Source: Polaromonas sp.
Lineage (GTDB): Bacteria > Pseudomonadota > Gammaproteobacteria > Burkholderiales > Burkholderiaceae_C
Reading direction: 5' to 3'
Assembly (NCBI GenBank): GCA_025363315.1
Contig: JANYED010000237.1
Location: 1 to 46,066, forward strand
Length of the DNA: 46,066 nucleotides
Part shown: positions 25,792 through 35,846 of the stretch, one piece after another
How the letters are laid out: the number at the start of each line of letters is the position of its first letter
How positions within the stretch are numbered: the stretch's first letter is position 1
The notes under the pieces: model-generated
What the model was told of the DNA's origin: nothing
The model's input: only the letters and a program-made list of their open reading frames with translations
The model's database searches: none
Translations under genes and position numbers: made by a program

Positions 25792-27029
25792 CCAGCCACC
25801 GGCTGCGGGGCGATTGCCGGCCGCGCGATCGGCGCTTCGCGCACCGGCAAATTGATCAGCCCGGCGAACACGCCAAGCGCAATCGTGATGTACCAGACGA
25901 TGTCATAACTGCCGGTGCGGTCGTACAAAAAGCCGCCAAGCCAGACGCCTAAAAAAGAGCCAATTTGATGGCTGAAAAACACAAAACCGCTGAGCATGGA
26001 CAAATGCGCCACGCCAAAAATCTGCGCGACCGCCGCGTTGGTGGGCGGCACTGTCGACAGCCACAAAAACCCCATCACTGCAGCAAAAATATACACGCTC
26101 ATGGAGCTGAGCGGCGCTGCAATGAACACGCTGATAACCACCGCCCGTGCAAAGTAAATAAAAGCCAGAATATTCTTTTTGGCCATGCGCTGGCCCAGAA
26201 CGCCTGCCGTGTAGGTGCCAAATACATTGAACAAACCAATCAGCGCCAGCGCGTAACCCGCCACTTGCGGCGACAAACCTTTGTCTTTCAGATAGCTGGG
26301 CATGTGCACGCCAATAAACACGACTTGAAAACCGCACACAAAGTAGCCCGCCATCAGCAGCTGAAAACTCGGGTATTTGAAGGCCTCCTTCAGCGCCTGC
26401 AAGATGGTTTGCTCGCGCACGGGTGCGTGGCCACCCGCAAACCCGCTTTCGCGCAAGCCGAGTGCCAGCGGCATGATCAGCAGCACCGCGCCCGCCAATA
26501 TCAACAAAGCCTGCTGCCAGCCGATGTTGTTGATCAAAAAGCTCTCAATCGGCACCATCAAAAACTGACCGAAAGAGCCTGCCGCCGCGGCCACGCCCAT
26601 GGCCCACGAGCGCTTGTCAGCTGAAATGTTGCGGCCGATGATGCCGTAAATCACGGCGTAGGTCGTGCCGGCCTGCGCCGCGCCAATCAGCACGCCCGCC
26701 GTTAAGGTGAATAAAAAGCCGGTTGGCGACAGCGCCATGCCCGCCAGGCCCAGCGCATAAAGCGCCGCGCCGCCCAGCAGCACTTTGAAGGCACCCAGCC
26801 TGTCGGCCAGCATGCCGGCAAATATGCCGCAAACGCCCCAAGACAGGTTTTGGATGGCAATCGCAAAAGCAAAGGTTTCGCGCGTCCAGCCCTGCGTTTG
26901 AGTAATTGGTTGCAGCCACAAGCCAAAGCCGTGGCGAATGCCCATCGACAGCGTGACAATGGCCGCGCCACAAACCAGAAGTTGGGCGACGGATAATTTT
27001 TTCACAGAAGATGCCGCGTGTGAAGTCAT
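25788..27029 (-). CDS. MFS transporter (OFA-like)
   Basis: This is a 413-residue major facilitator with twelve predicted TM segments. The loop 2-3 signature is GMLADRLGAFKVLLGGAAL. The N-terminal GIRHGFGLWLQPITQTQGW and QAGTTYAVIYGIIGRN resemble the oxalate/formate antiporter-like or monocarboxylate branch of MFS. The C-terminal half contains FGTYTAGVLGQRMAKKNIL and SHQIGSFLGVWLGGFLYDRTGSYD. The substrate is probably a small organic anion, by inference. It is divergent from parE, with about 125 bp between. Confidence 0.85.
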   Translation of the reverse strand: MTSHAASSVKKLSVAQLLVCGAAIVTLSMGIRHGFGLWLQPITQTQGWTRETFAFAIAIQNLSWGVCGIFAGMLADRLGAFKVLLGGAALYALGLAGMALSPTGFLFTLTAGVLIGAAQAGTTYAVIYGIIGRNISADKRSWAMGVAAAAGSFGQFLMVPIESFLINNIGWQQALLILAGAVLLIMPLALGLRESGFAGGHAPVREQTILQALKEAFKYPSFQLLMAGYFVCGFQVVFIGVHMPSYLKDKGLSPQVAGYALALIGLFNVFGTYTAGVLGQRMAKKNILAFIYFARAVVISVFIAAPLSSMSVYIFAAVMGFLWLSTVPPTNAAVAQIFGVAHLSMLSGFVFFSHQIGSFLGVWLGGFLYDRTGSYDIVWYITIALGVFAGLINLPVREAPIARPAIAPQPVAG

Positions 27030-27153
27030 GCACTGACTTTAACTTGACTGCGGTCTGGCCGCCTCAGGCAACACAGCGCGCACCGCAAAAGCTGTTGTTT
27101 TATCCAGCTTCTTTTGCTGCGCCGTCTACAATTGCATCAAAATATTGATTGCC

Positions 27154-29160
27154 ATGGCTTCCAAACTGTCTCCCACAACACCCTCATCGCTGGCTACGCC
27201 AGAATATTCCGAAAGCTCGATACGCGTTCTCAAAGGCCTGGAGCCGGTCAAGCAGCGCCCGGGAATGTACACCCGCACCGACAACCCGCTGCACATCATT
27301 CAAGAGGTGCTAGACAACTCCGCTGACGAAGCGCTGGCGGGTTACGGCAAAAAGCTCAAAGTCACACTGCACACCGATGGCTCAGTGAGTGTGGACGACG
27401 ACGGGCGCGGCATACCTTACGGCATGCACCCGGAAGAAAAAGCGCCGGTAGTTGAAATCGTGTTCACCCGGCTGCACGCAGGCGGCAAGTTTGACAAAGG
27501 CAAGGGCGGTGCCTACAGCTTTTCCGGCGGTCTGCATGGCGTTGGCGTGAGCGTGACGAACGCGCTGTCCAAGCGGCTAGAGGTCACGTCTTACCGTGAA
27601 GGCATGGTCGCCAAACTGGTGTTTTCAGGCGGCGATGTGATTGAAAAATTACATTTGCGCAAGTTCGATTCATCCGTTGAAGGCGACCGCAAATCAGGCA
27701 CTTCGGTGCGCGCCTGGCCTGATGCCAAGTATTTTGAATCGTCGGCGCTGCCTATTAATGAACTGACGCACCTGCTGCGCAGCAAGGCAGTGCTGATGCC
27801 CGGCGTGTCGGTAACGCTGGCCGTCGAAAAAACCAGAGACAGCCAAACCTGGCTGTACAAAGGTGGCCTGCACGATTACCTGGCCCAAACGCTCAATGGC
27901 GATCTGGTCATTCCGATGTTTGAGGGCAAAGGCTTTGCCGATGCCTCGCACGAGACCTTTGCCGAAGGCGAGGGTGCGGACTGGTGCGTGGCCTTTACCG
28001 AAGACGGCCAGCCGGTGCGTGAAAGTTATGTCAATTTGATCCCGACCAGCGCGGGCGGCACGCATGAAAGCGGCTTGCGCGACGGGCTGTTTACCGCGGT
28101 CAAAAGTTTTATCGAACTGCATAGCTTGTTGCCCAAAGGCGTGAAGTTGCTGCCCGAAGACGTGTTTGCGCGTGCGAGCTATGTGTTGAGCGCCAAGGTG
28201 CTGGACCCACAATTTCAGGGCCAGATCAAGGAACGCCTGAATTCGCGCGACGCGGTGCGGCTGGTGTCCAGCTATGTGCGCCCGGCGCTTGAGCTGTGGC
28301 TGAACCAGCATGTGGACTACGGCAAAAAGCTCGCAGAATTGGCGATTCGGGCTGCACAAACGCGGCAAAAAGCCGGGCAGAAGGTTGAAAAACGCAAAGG
28401 CTCTGGCGTGGCTGTGCTGCCCGGCAAGCTGACCGACTGCGAAAGTAAGGACTTGGCCCACAACGAAGTCTTTCTGGTCGAGGGTGATTCAGCAGGTGGC
28501 AGCGCCAAAATGGGCCGTGACAAGGAAAGCCAGGCCATCTTGCCCCTGCGCGGCAAGGTGCTGAACACCTGGGAGGTCGAGCGCGACCGCCTGTTTGCCA
28601 ACACCGAGATTCACGATATCGCTGTGGCGATTGGTGTGGACCCGCACGGGCCAGATGACACGCCCGACATGAGCGGGTTGCGCTATGGAAAAGTGTGTAT
28701 TTTGAGCGATGCGGATGTGGATGGCTCTCACATTCAAGTGCTGTTGCTGACGCTGTTCTTCAGGCATTTCCCCAAGTTGATCGATGCGGGCCATGTGTAT
28801 GTGGCACGTCCGCCGCTGTTCAGAGTCGATGCGCCCGCGCGCGGCAAGAAGCCCGCTTCGAAGGCGTATGCGCTGGATGACGGCGAGTTGACTGCTATTC
28901 TTGACAAACTACGCAAAGAGGGCGTTAAGGAAGGCTCGTGGAGCATCAGTCGCTTCAAAGGCCTGGGCGAAATGAATGCGGAACAATTGTGGGAAACCAC
29001 ACTCAATCCAGACACTCGCCGTTTGTTGCCTGTGCAACTGGGAAATCAGAGTTTTTTGCAAACGGAGGGCTTGATCACCAAACTCATGGGCAAAGGCGAA
29101 GCTGCTGCCCGCCGCGAATTGATGGAACTGCACGGCGATGCCGTAGAAATTGACGTTTGA
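27154..29160 (+). CDS. parE: DNA topoisomerase IV subunit B
   Basis: ParE is the ATPase subunit of topoisomerase IV, which decatenates daughter chromosomes. The protein has about 668 residues. The GHKL ATPase signatures are QEVLDNSADEALAG, DDGRGIPYG and SGGLHGVGVSVTNALS. The transducer follows, then the TOPRIM domain with EGDSAGGSAKMGRD, ILPLRGKVLNTW and DADVDGSHI, and the C-terminal FKGLGEMNAEQLWETT. The ATG at 27154 is preferred; a TTG three codons upstream is also in frame. The stop shares one base with the next gene's ATG (TGATG), giving coupled translation. Confidence 0.96.
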   Translation: MASKLSPTTPSSLATPEYSESSIRVLKGLEPVKQRPGMYTRTDNPLHIIQEVLDNSADEALAGYGKKLKVTLHTDGSVSVDDDGRGIPYGMHPEEKAPVVEIVFTRLHAGGKFDKGKGGAYSFSGGLHGVGVSVTNALSKRLEVTSYREGMVAKLVFSGGDVIEKLHLRKFDSSVEGDRKSGTSVRAWPDAKYFESSALPINELTHLLRSKAVLMPGVSVTLAVEKTRDSQTWLYKGGLHDYLAQTLNGDLVIPMFEGKGFADASHETFAEGEGADWCVAFTEDGQPVRESYVNLIPTSAGGTHESGLRDGLFTAVKSFIELHSLLPKGVKLLPEDVFARASYVLSAKVLDPQFQGQIKERLNSRDAVRLVSSYVRPALELWLNQHVDYGKKLAELAIRAAQTRQKAGQKVEKRKGSGVAVLPGKLTDCESKDLAHNEVFLVEGDSAGGSAKMGRDKESQAILPLRGKVLNTWEVERDRLFANTEIHDIAVAIGVDPHGPDDTPDMSGLRYGKVCILSDADVDGSHIQVLLLTLFFRHFPKLIDAGHVYVARPPLFRVDAPARGKKPASKAYALDDGELTAILDKLRKEGVKEGSWSISRFKGLGEMNAEQLWETTLNPDTRRLLPVQLGNQSFLQTEGLITKLMGKGEAAARRELMELHGDAVEIDV

Positions 29161-30056
29161 TGCCTTTTGCCCTGACTCAATTAAAAAACCGCCTTGCGGG
29201 CGCACTGGTTGCGCTGGTGCTGGGGGTAATTGCAGTGCCAGCCGTGGCCGATGTGTGGGGCTACATTGATGCAAGAGGCGTGGCACATTTTTCAAACGAC
29301 AAACTGGACGAGCGTTACGAGCTTTTTTTCAAGGGTGGCGAGAGTTTTTCTACTGAAAAATCTGACAAATCGTCCCTGTTATGGGAAGGTAAAAGTGCAA
29401 CCAACGATGGGCTGAATGCCCGCAGCGCGCGGGCTCCCGCCAAATTGCTGGCTTACTTCGACGTGTCGCCCAATTACAAGGCGGTCAAACATTTGCTCAA
29501 GGATGCGGCACAAATTCACGGAATTGACTACGAACTGCTGCAAGCGTTGATCGCTACTGAATCCGGTTTCGACACCTTTGCCGTATCCCCCAAAGGGGCG
29601 GTAGGCTTGATGCAGCTGATGCCGCCAACCGCCGAGCGTTACGGTGTGAAGGCCGACAAAAAGTCGCCCGTGGAGAAAAAGTTGACGGATCCCAAAACCA
29701 ATATCAAGGCAGGCTCGTCCTACCTGCGCGATTTGATCGCCATGTTTCCAGGCCAGCTTGAACTTGCGGTGGCTGCGTACAACGCGGGTGAAGGCGCGGT
29801 GCAGCGGGCGGGTAACAAAATCCCGAATTACCCCGAAACCAGGAACTACGTCAAAACCGTGATGCAGCTGTATGGTCATCTGAAGCCCCCCGCGGGCCTG
29901 CTCGAGGCACGCAAAACATCGGGCAGGGTGCGGATGGAGATGATGGGCGGCGTATCCAGCGGTTCGCCTGGCGCTCAGGGCCGCGGTAACATGCCGCCGC
30001 TGATGGTCGCCATGCCCGCAGAGCAGCTGACTTTCCCAGACCCCATCGCCAAATAA
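29160..30056 (+). CDS. Lytic transglycosylase (SLT domain) with N-terminal DUF4124-like segment
   Basis: This is a periplasmic murein lytic transglycosylase, 298 residues. A signal peptide (VALVLGVIAVPAVAD) precedes a short DUF4124-like region (VWGYIDARGVAHFSNDKLD, residues 32-60) and an SLT domain at about 108-235. The catalytic Glu is E134 in LIATESGFD, followed by SPKGAVGLMQLMPPTAERYG and AVAAYNAGEGAV. It lies between parE and the GGDEF-like gene, coupled to parE by a 1-nt overlap. This parE-slt-parC grouping is recurrent in Burkholderiales. Confidence 0.92.
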   Translation: MPFALTQLKNRLAGALVALVLGVIAVPAVADVWGYIDARGVAHFSNDKLDERYELFFKGGESFSTEKSDKSSLLWEGKSATNDGLNARSARAPAKLLAYFDVSPNYKAVKHLLKDAAQIHGIDYELLQALIATESGFDTFAVSPKGAVGLMQLMPPTAERYGVKADKKSPVEKKLTDPKTNIKAGSSYLRDLIAMFPGQLELAVAAYNAGEGAVQRAGNKIPNYPETRNYVKTVMQLYGHLKPPAGLLEARKTSGRVRMEMMGGVSSGSPGAQGRGNMPPLMVAMPAEQLTFPDPIAK

Positions 30057-30063
30057 GCCAGAC

Positions 30064-31302
30064 ATGGCGCTGGTTTTTAATCTGGATGTTTTCGCGCTCG
30101 GCATAGCTGTGGGTGTGCTTGGCCTGGTGCTGCTTCTCAGCGTGCTGGTGGCTTACGCATACGACGAACCGACCTTATGGGTTTTGGCGGCTTATCTGGG
30201 GCTGATGGTCGGCGCTCTGGTGGCTGGACAGCGTTGGCCGTCGGGCGCCGTCATGACTCAAAACCTGCTACTTGTGGCAGGCCCGGCGCTTGCGAGCATG
30301 TTCATGATGTGGCTGCTGCGCAAGCGCAGCAACAGCGTGGCAGACAAGTCGCTGATTGTTGTACTGCTGTTTGCAGACATTGGCCTGCTGGCCTACTTTC
30401 TGGCCATCGGTCTGGGCGCGGTCAAGGCCAGTTCAGCGCCTGGCCTGACAACACTGATCAGTCTGGCGTGGGGCGGCCTGCTTGGATTGGGTTTTGCGTA
30501 CCGCTCCATTCAGGCACTGGAAACGGCAGGCCCCTGGAAATGGTGGCTGATGTTGGGCCATGCATCCGGACTGGCGGTGGCCTTGCTGTTTTTGACCGAC
30601 GCCGTCAATGCACGGCAAGTTCATTGGCCCGTGGCGCTCATGCTGCTGGTGCAAATTCCGCCGATTTACCTGTCGCTCGTATGGCGTAGCCGACTGCTCA
30701 ATGAAGCCCGGCTGCGCAGCGCTGCGGCGGGCGTGGCGGACCCGCTAACCGGCTTGTCCACGACGCCGGTGTTGCTTGAGCGGCTGATGCGCATCATGGC
30801 GCGAAGACAGCACGCTAAAGAGCAAGCCAAAGCAGCGCAAACCAGCAACGCGCTGTATTTGATTGAGGTACAAAACTGGCAGGGTTTGCTGGCTGAACTC
30901 GGGCCTGATTTCAGTGAAAAGCTGTTGCTGGAGGCAGCCATGCGCCTGCGCCGTTCGGTCGGTGACAACGACATGGTTGCCCGCATCACGGGCGGCCGTT
31001 TTGCGGTGGTGGCGCAAGAGCTGGCCAATCAAAACGACGTCACCTCTCTGGCGACCCGACTGGTGGTCAGTGGTTTGCGTATCGACAGCCCGTTGTTACC
31101 GGGTGTTGAGCTGAAGTTCAGAGTGCTGGTGATTAACCTGAAGTTGTCTGCTCCACTGCCGCTGCCGGTGGCTCAGGCCTGGTTGGACGCCTTGACCAGC
31201 CGGTTTCAGGCCTGGCCGTCCACGCATCGTTCGCGCAGTATTTTGCAGGTTCATGAAAGCGACGATATCCCCGAACGGTTCGACGTCGATTCCAATTATT
31301 AA
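30064..31302 (+). CDS. Membrane protein with a degenerate GGDEF domain
   Basis: The 412-residue protein has about seven hydrophobic segments in residues 8-207 (7TM sensor-like) and a cytoplasmic GGDEF-type domain from about 222 on. The domain keeps DPLTGL (226-231) but the catalytic motif reads G310-G-R-F313 instead of GGDEF/GGEEF, so the metal-binding acidic residue and the catalytic Glu are both gone. It is therefore unlikely to make c-di-GMP and may act as a receptor or regulator. It sits 7 nt after the lytic transglycosylase and 21 nt before parC, so it is part of the topoisomerase IV transcription unit. Confidence 0.75.
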   Translation: MALVFNLDVFALGIAVGVLGLVLLLSVLVAYAYDEPTLWVLAAYLGLMVGALVAGQRWPSGAVMTQNLLLVAGPALASMFMMWLLRKRSNSVADKSLIVVLLFADIGLLAYFLAIGLGAVKASSAPGLTTLISLAWGGLLGLGFAYRSIQALETAGPWKWWLMLGHASGLAVALLFLTDAVNARQVHWPVALMLLVQIPPIYLSLVWRSRLLNEARLRSAAAGVADPLTGLSTTPVLLERLMRIMARRQHAKEQAKAAQTSNALYLIEVQNWQGLLAELGPDFSEKLLLEAAMRLRRSVGDNDMVARITGGRFAVVAQELANQNDVTSLATRLVVSGLRIDSPLLPGVELKFRVLVINLKLSAPLPLPVAQAWLDALTSRFQAWPSTHRSRSILQVHESDDIPERFDVDSNY

Positions 31303-31323
31303 TTTTTCAGCATTCATTTTTCG

Positions 31324-33690
31324 ATGGACCTCTTTACCCCCGACAACGCGCCCGCCAGCCCTGAATCCGCTGACCAGGATTCACTCAGCGCTTACGCCCA
31401 GCGTGCTTACCTTGAATACGCGCTCAGCGTTGTAAAAGGCCGTGCGCTGCCCGACGCCTGTGATGGCCAAAAACCAGTGCAGCGGCGCATTTTGTACAGC
31501 ATGTCGCGCATGGGCCTGGGCTTTGGCGGCGCAAACGGTGCCAGCGGTGCCAAGCCCGTTAAAAGCGCCCGCGTCGTTGGCGATGTGCTGGGCAAATACC
31601 ACCCGCATGGCGACAGCGCTGCTTACGACGCGATGGTGCGCATGGCGCAAGACTTCAGCCAGCGCTATCCGCTGGTCGATGGCCAGGGCAACTTTGGCAG
31701 CCGTGACGGCGACAGCGCCGCCGCCATGCGTTACACCGAGGCGCGTCTGGCCCGCATCACCAGCCTGCTACTTGACGAGCTGGACGAAGGCACTGTGGAC
31801 TTTATTCCCAACTACGACGGCTCGTTTGAAGAGCCGCGCCAGTTGCCCGCGCGCCTGCCGTTCACGCTGCTCAACGGTGCCAGCGGTATCGCGGTCGGCC
31901 TTGCCACGGAGATCCCCAGCCACAACCTGCGCGAGGTGGCTGACGCCTGCATTGCCCTGATCAAAACGCCCAAGCTGCCAGACAACGAGCTGTACAGCAT
32001 CATTGCCGGGCCCGACTACCCCGGCGGTGGGCAAATTATCTCCAGCGCTACTGAAATAGCAGCAGCCTACAGCACCGGCCGTGGCTCGCTCAAGGTGCGC
32101 GCCCGATGGAAGATTGAAGACCTGGCGCGTGGCCAGTGGCAGCTGGTGGTGACTGAATTGCCGATTGGCGTCAGCACCCAAAAGGTGCTGGAAGAAATTG
32201 AAGAGCTGACTAACCCGAAAATCAAGGTGGGTAAAAAAGCGCTGGGTCTCGAGCAATTGCAGCTAAAACAAACGTTGCTGTCGGTGCTTGACGTGGTGCG
32301 TGACGAATCAGGCAAAGAAGCCGCCGTGCGCCTGGTGTTTGAACCCAAAACCAGCCGCATTGAGCAAAGCGAGCTCATCACCACGCTGCTGGCCCACACC
32401 AGTCTGGAAAGTTCATCGCCCATCAACCTGACCATGATTGGCCTTGATGGCCGGCCCGCGCAAAAATCACTCAGGCAAATGCTCAACGAGTGGATTGAGT
32501 TCAGGCAAACCACCATCGCCCGGCGCTCGCAATACCGGCTAACCAAGGTGCTGGACCGCATCCACATTCTGGAAGGCCGCGCGCTGGTGCTGCTGAACAT
32601 TGACGAGGTGATTGCCATCATCCGCCAGTCAGATGAGCCTAAAGGCGCGCTGATTGGGCGCTTCAAGCTCAGCGACCGGCAGGCTGAAGATATTCTGGAA
32701 ATCCGCCTGCGCCAGCTTGCGCGGCTGGAAGCCATCAAGATTGAGCAAGAGCTCAAAAGCCTGCGCGAAGAGCAAGTCAGGCTGGAAGAAATTCTGGGTA
32801 ATCCGGCGTCACTCAAGCGCCTGATGGTCAAGGAAATTGAGGCGGATGCCAAACAGTTTGCCGACCCGCGCCGCACCCTGATCCAGGCCGAGAAAAAAGC
32901 TGTACTAGAAGTCAAGGTTCTCGACGAGCCTGTCACGGTGGTCGTCAGCAGCAAGGGCTGGATACGCGCTAGATCCGGCCACGGCCACGACGCTGCGAGC
33001 TTCGCATTTAAAGAAGGCGACGGACTTTACGGCACGTTTGAATGCCGCACGGTTGACACGCTGCTGGTGTTTGGCAGCGCCGCCAAAGGCACGGGCCGCG
33101 TTTACTCAGTGGCCGTGTCTCTGCTACCTGGCGCACGCGGCGACGGCCAGCCTGTCACTACACTGATCGAACTCGAATCTGGCACACAGCCCCTGCATTA
33201 CTTTGCGGGCCCCGCGAGTGCCACCCTCCTGCTGTCCAGTAGCGGCGGCTACGGCTTTTTGGCCAGTGTCGAAACCATGACCTCCAGACCCAAGGCAGGC
33301 AAGGCCTTCATCAGCTGCGCAGAAGGTGAGTTCATCTGCAAACCATCGCATGCATCAGGCGCATCGGGCAGCACGCCGCGCAACCCCGCCACCCACGTGG
33401 CTTGTGCCTCTACCGCAGGCAGAATTCTGACGTTTGAGATCACAGAACTCAAACAAATGGCTGGCGGCGGTCGCGGCTTGATGTTGATTGACCTGGACGA
33501 CAAAGACACCCTGGCAGGCGCTGCAGCCTATACCCGTAGCGTTCGGATCGAAGGTATTGGCCGCGGCGGTAAAGCCAGAGACGAAACGCTGGAGATCCGC
33601 AGCCTGAACAACGCCCGAGCCGCCAGAGCACGCAAAGGCAAGGCGGCTGACCTGGGGTTCAAGCCAACGTCTGTGACACGTGTGGAGTAA
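31324..33690 (+). CDS. parC: DNA topoisomerase IV subunit A
   Basis: ParC is the DNA-cleaving subunit of topoisomerase IV, 788 residues. The winged-helix core has [40 protein letters not shown] (the quinolone-determining Ser97 and Asp96 are wild type) and the active-site Tyr137 in [11 protein letters not shown] long coiled coil (about 440-510, [18 protein letters not shown]) leads into the beta-pinwheel C-terminal domain with GRG-like blades. The gene is the last of the parE-slt-GGDEF-parC unit. Confidence 0.96.
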   Translation: MDLFTPDNAPASPESADQDSLSAYAQRAYLEYALSVVKGRALPDACDGQKPVQRRILYSMSRMGLGFGGANGASGAKPVKSARVVGDVLGKYHPHGDSAAYDAMVRMAQDFSQRYPLVDGQGNFGSRDGDSAAAMRYTEARLARITSLLLDELDEGTVDFIPNYDGSFEEPRQLPARLPFTLLNGASGIAVGLATEIPSHNLREVADACIALIKTPKLPDNELYSIIAGPDYPGGGQIISSATEIAAAYSTGRGSLKVRARWKIEDLARGQWQLVVTELPIGVSTQKVLEEIEELTNPKIKVGKKALGLEQLQLKQTLLSVLDVVRDESGKEAAVRLVFEPKTSRIEQSELITTLLAHTSLESSSPINLTMIGLDGRPAQKSLRQMLNEWIEFRQTTIARRSQYRLTKVLDRIHILEGRALVLLNIDEVIAIIRQSDEPKGALIGRFKLSDRQAEDILEIRLRQLARLEAIKIEQELKSLREEQVRLEEILGNPASLKRLMVKEIEADAKQFADPRRTLIQAEKKAVLEVKVLDEPVTVVVSSKGWIRARSGHGHDAASFAFKEGDGLYGTFECRTVDTLLVFGSAAKGTGRVYSVAVSLLPGARGDGQPVTTLIELESGTQPLHYFAGPASATLLLSSSGGYGFLASVETMTSRPKAGKAFISCAEGEFICKPSHASGASGSTPRNPATHVACASTAGRILTFEITELKQMAGGGRGLMLIDLDDKDTLAGAAAYTRSVRIEGIGRGGKARDETLEIRSLNNARAARARKGKAADLGFKPTSVTRVE

Positions 33691-33724
33691 CTTTTTATTA
33701 GTTTCAGCTATGAAAAGTGCCTGC

Positions 33725-33766
33725 AGCCCAATTAAATCGGGCGCGAGCAGCTATTTATTTAATAGC
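33725..33766 (+). repeat. 42-nt two-hairpin repeat, copy 6 (parC/MFS gap)
   Basis: AGCCCAATTAAATCGGGC, GCGAGCAGCTATTTATTT, then AATAGC. Its second stem GCTATT/AATAGC is perfect. It overlaps the 3' end of the MFS gene on the minus strand and supplies that gene's TAG stop (33751-33753) and its last codons. Confidence 0.9.
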
Positions 33767-34989
33767 AGTTTGCGCTTGCCCAGCGCCATTGAAAAGTAAA
33801 CGCCGACCGCCGTCACCAGCATGCCGCCGGCCGCTACCACAGCGGGTGAGCCGACACGGTCAATCAGCTTGGCAGCGAAAAACACGCCGACCGATTGACC
33901 CAAAAACAGCGATGCCGCAAACAGCGACACCGCAGTGCCGCGCGCCTGCGGGGTCATTTGGGCAGCGTTGGCCTGCAGTGTGTTGTGCAGCATGAAAAAG
34001 CCGAACCCCCCGAACAGACAAGCGGGCAGCGCCAGCGTCCAGTACGGGGTAAAGGCCACCACCAGCGCGGCCACACCCACAAGGCCAGCGCCAAGCAGGG
34101 TCAGGCCGGGTTGCCCCAGGCGGCTGATCAGGTGCCGGGCTGTTGCCATGTAGGCGACGCCGCCCAGGCCAAACAGCGCCACAATGGCGCCCGCACTGGT
34201 CAGCGACAAGCCCAGGCAATTGTGCAGATGCGACGCCCACACTGCCAGCACGCCAAAGCCGGTGGCGCCCTCAATGAAAGCGACCGTCAGCACCACGCGC
34301 GACCACGGCCCGGTGACGATGCTCAAAGCCTGGGCCACAAAGCCGGGTCGCGGGGCTTGATTGTCGGCCTGTGCTTCCGCATTGGCGGCGCCAGCACGGG
34401 CCAGAGCCTGCTGGGCACGCCAATTGAGGTACAGCAAACCCCCGACCACGGTAAAAAGCACCGCCATGAAGGCAAACGCCCAGCGCCATCCGAGCGTGTC
34501 GGTCAGCACGCCGCCCAACAGCTGGCCGCTGACCAGGCCCAGCGTGCTGCCCAGGCCAACCCGGGCCAGCGTTTCTTGCAGCTGGTCGTGCGGCGCCACA
34601 TCTCCGGCCCAGGCCATCGCCAGCGGAATGATCGCCGCCGCGCCCAGCGCTACCATCATTCTGGCGATGACCAGGGTGCTTAACGTGCCCGCAAACACCG
34701 CCAGCATACTGCCGACACTGCAGGCCAGCGTGGCGTAAGTCACGATGCGGAACTTGCCCAGCCGGTCGCCCATCGGCCCATAAAAAAGCTGCGCTGCGCC
34801 ATACACCACGGCAAACACCGATATCACTTGCGCGGCCTGCCCCAGGCTGACCGAGAACACCCGCGCCAGCTCGGGCAACATGGCATCACAAATCCGCTGC
34901 GCCGCCATGCTGGAAAAGGTCGCAAACGACAGCAGCAAAATCGATTGTTTGGCAGCGACTGAAAGGGGGGCGGTGGTGTGGGTTGTCAT
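33751..34989 (-). CDS. MFS transporter
   Basis: This 412-residue major facilitator has twelve TM segments. The loop 2-3 motif is GPMGDRLGKFRIVTYA; VGLGSTLGLVSGQLLGGVLTDTLGWRWAFAFMAVL is characteristic of the drug/efflux branch (multidrug or arabinose-efflux type). The substrate is unknown. The C-terminal residues LLLNK and the TAG stop fall inside a 42-nt repeat, so the native C-terminus has been replaced or extended. It is convergent with parC. Confidence 0.85.
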   Translation of the reverse strand: MTTHTTAPLSVAAKQSILLLSFATFSSMAAQRICDAMLPELARVFSVSLGQAAQVISVFAVVYGAAQLFYGPMGDRLGKFRIVTYATLACSVGSMLAVFAGTLSTLVIARMMVALGAAAIIPLAMAWAGDVAPHDQLQETLARVGLGSTLGLVSGQLLGGVLTDTLGWRWAFAFMAVLFTVVGGLLYLNWRAQQALARAGAANAEAQADNQAPRPGFVAQALSIVTGPWSRVVLTVAFIEGATGFGVLAVWASHLHNCLGLSLTSAGAIVALFGLGGVAYMATARHLISRLGQPGLTLLGAGLVGVAALVVAFTPYWTLALPACLFGGFGFFMLHNTLQANAAQMTPQARGTAVSLFAASLFLGQSVGVFFAAKLIDRVGSPAVVAAGGMLVTAVGVYFSMALGKRKLLLNK

Positions 34990-35325
34990 GAAGTCTGATG
35001 GGTGTTTGTGCTTGCCCGGGGTGCTTCAGGCATTATTGAAGAAAACCAGCGCAGGCATTGCGGCTTGTTCAATGAGGGCGTTGCAACGCTTGGTTTCCTT
35101 TTAGCGGTGTTTCACGGGGTTTGAGACGAATTGTAGGTGACGTTTCGCCTGCAGGCCAATCGATTCGGGCGCGAACAGCTCCTTATTTTATAGCATTTTA
35201 AGATCATCAAGTAACGCTGGTGACCACCACAGCTGAAGGCGCTGGCTGACAGACCAACGCTCTGTTGCCCCGCCGCAAAAGCCCCGGCGAGTGCGCAAGA
35301 TGGGGGTTTATCCACAAGGAGATGT
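34990..35325. other. Intergenic region between MFS and HPF-like genes
   Basis: The 336-bp divergent region contains one 42-nt repeat copy (35153-35194). It must hold the promoters of both flanking genes, but I find no clear -10/-35 pair. Near the right end a strong Shine-Dalgarno AAGGAG (35316-35321) precedes the HPF-like ATG. No gene is supported here. Confidence 0.5.
35153..35194 (+). repeat. 42-nt two-hairpin repeat, copy 7 (intergenic)
   Basis: AGGCCAATCGATTCGGGC, GCGAACAGCTCCTTATT, then TTATAGC. The first stem has one change from consensus. Confidence 0.8.
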
Positions 35326-35676
35326 ATGCAAGTTTTGCTCAATACCGATCACCACACAGACGGCGGCCACGAGATGGCCGACCATTTGAGCGTGGTCGTC
35401 AAGGATGCAGTAGCCCAATTCGGCGAGCACGTCACCAAAGTCGTGGCCTACATTGCCGACGAAAACGGCAGCGCAAAAGCTACTCCAGACGACATTCAAT
35501 GCACGCTTGAGGCACGCCTCGTTGGGCACGACCCGGTGGTGGTCAAAGACCGTGCTGGCAGCGCGCACCAGGCCATTGCAGGTGCGGCCAGCAAGCTCAA
35601 GCGTGCCGTCGCTACTGTGCTGGCAAAGCAGCATCCACGGCAAACGCAGCAACGCGGCGCTGATGCGGCAGACTGA
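35326..35676 (+). CDS. HPF/RaiA-like ribosome-associated protein
   Basis: The 116-residue protein shows the beta-alpha-beta-beta-beta-alpha pattern of ribosome hibernation factors: MQVLLNTDHHTDG, a helix ADHLSVVVKDAVAQFGEHVTKVVAYIADENG, CTLEARLVGHDPVVVKDRAG and AIAGAASKLKRAVATVLAK. It is an atypical, short HPF/RaiA relative of the kind present in extra copies in Burkholderiales. The Shine-Dalgarno is strong (AAGGAG, 4 nt spacing), which fits high stress-phase expression. It is probably monocistronic; the next gene starts 170 bp on. Confidence 0.75.
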   Translation: MQVLLNTDHHTDGGHEMADHLSVVVKDAVAQFGEHVTKVVAYIADENGSAKATPDDIQCTLEARLVGHDPVVVKDRAGSAHQAIAGAASKLKRAVATVLAKQHPRQTQQRGADAAD

Positions 35677-35846
35677 CGGGCCTGATCAATGCCCTTTGGG
35701 GGCTGCTGCCTGGCCGGATTCTCTGTGAAAGTTCCTTGCGCTCGACCTGTCTTGACTGTGTTTTCCCTAGGCTGCATTTGCTGCGGCAAGGCCTACGATT
35801 TGGGCGTGCCGATGGGCGCAAAAACAGTCAAAACACGGGAATTACC

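Noticed and set aside
32045-32075. GCTA-CTGAAA-TAGC hairpin in parC resembling the dispersed repeat
   Set aside because: The loop is shorter, the linker and first stem are missing, and the encoded EIAAAY fits the ParC family.
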